Shown: in pieces, positions 6,651-6,681 of the stretch
How positions within the stretch are numbered: the first letter of the stretch is position 1
How the letters are laid out: every line of letters starts with the position of its first letter
Assembly (NCBI GenBank): GCA_947623705.1
Contig: CANQHT010000063.1
Location: 1-6,681, forward strand
Direction: 5' to 3'
Source: an uncultured Bacilli bacterium
GTDB lineage: Bacteria; Bacillota_I; Bacilli_A; RF39; UBA660
Length of the DNA stretch: 6,681 nt
Translations under genes and position numbers: made by a program
The notes under the pieces: generated by a model
Database searches by the model: none
What the model saw: the letters and a program-made list of their open reading frames with translations, nothing else
What the model was told of the DNA's origin: nothing

Positions 6651-6679
6651 ATTTTAACAATTATTTAAGACAATTTCAA
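6651..6679 (-). promoter_or_regulatory. promoter of ogt
   Basis: The minus strand has -35 TTGAAA (6679-6674), a 17-bp spacer, and -10 TAAAAT (6656-6651) preceded by TGT, an extended -10. The expected transcription start is near 6644, about 16 bases before the ATG at 6628. Confidence 0.7.
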
Positions 6680-6681
6680 AG

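Noticed and set aside
1..6681. Mobile elements, CRISPR arrays, tRNA or rRNA genes, riboswitches
   Set aside because: Nearly all bases are within conserved genes and the gaps are about 110 bases or less; no repeats, transposase motifs or structured-RNA signatures were seen.

Overview
The window comes from an AT-rich, low-GC Gram-positive-type bacterium. The best fit is a Bacillota lineage near the Bacilli/Erysipelotrichia/Mollicutes relatives. The evidence is AT-rich codon use, RpoB and RpoC sequences of Firmicutes type, the ybxB-rpoB-rpoC order known from Bacillus, and strong Shine-Dalgarno and sigma-A-like promoter sequences. Tryptophan is encoded by TGG and TGA acts as a stop, so the Mollicutes code with TGA as Trp is not used. 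Placement below the phylum is inference.

All genes lie on the minus strand, so transcription runs from high to low coordinates. In that order they are: a DNA-repair methyltransferase of the Ogt type (6628-6140); a 419-residue exported or membrane-anchored protein of unknown function (6077-4818), closed by a clear rho-independent terminator (4813-4780); a YbxB/RsmC-like SAM methyltransferase (4710-4120); rpoB (4030-407); and the first 135 codons of rpoC (407 to the window edge). Each of the first four genes has its own recognisable promoter in the short gap before it. rpoC is translationally coupled to rpoB by a TAATG stop/start overlap. There is no gene-free stretch longer than about 110 bases, and nothing on the plus strand looks like a real gene.

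The rpoB-rpoC pair encodes the two large subunits of RNA polymerase. The ybxB-like gene just upstream is the usual neighbour in Bacillota, but its customary upstream partner rplL is not here. The surface-type protein and ogt occupy that place.

Two points deserve most attention. First, the promoter of the exported protein has a perfect TATAAT and a TTGACT separated by 16 bp, and half of that spacer is an uninterrupted run of eight G. In such AT-rich DNA this is very unlikely by chance. It has the architecture of a slipped-strand, phase-variable promoter like that of meningococcal porA. Second, the rifampicin-binding region of RpoB carries Lys at the E. coli Gln513 position and Asp at the His526 position. 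Both are classical resistance substitutions, so intrinsic rifampicin resistance is predicted.
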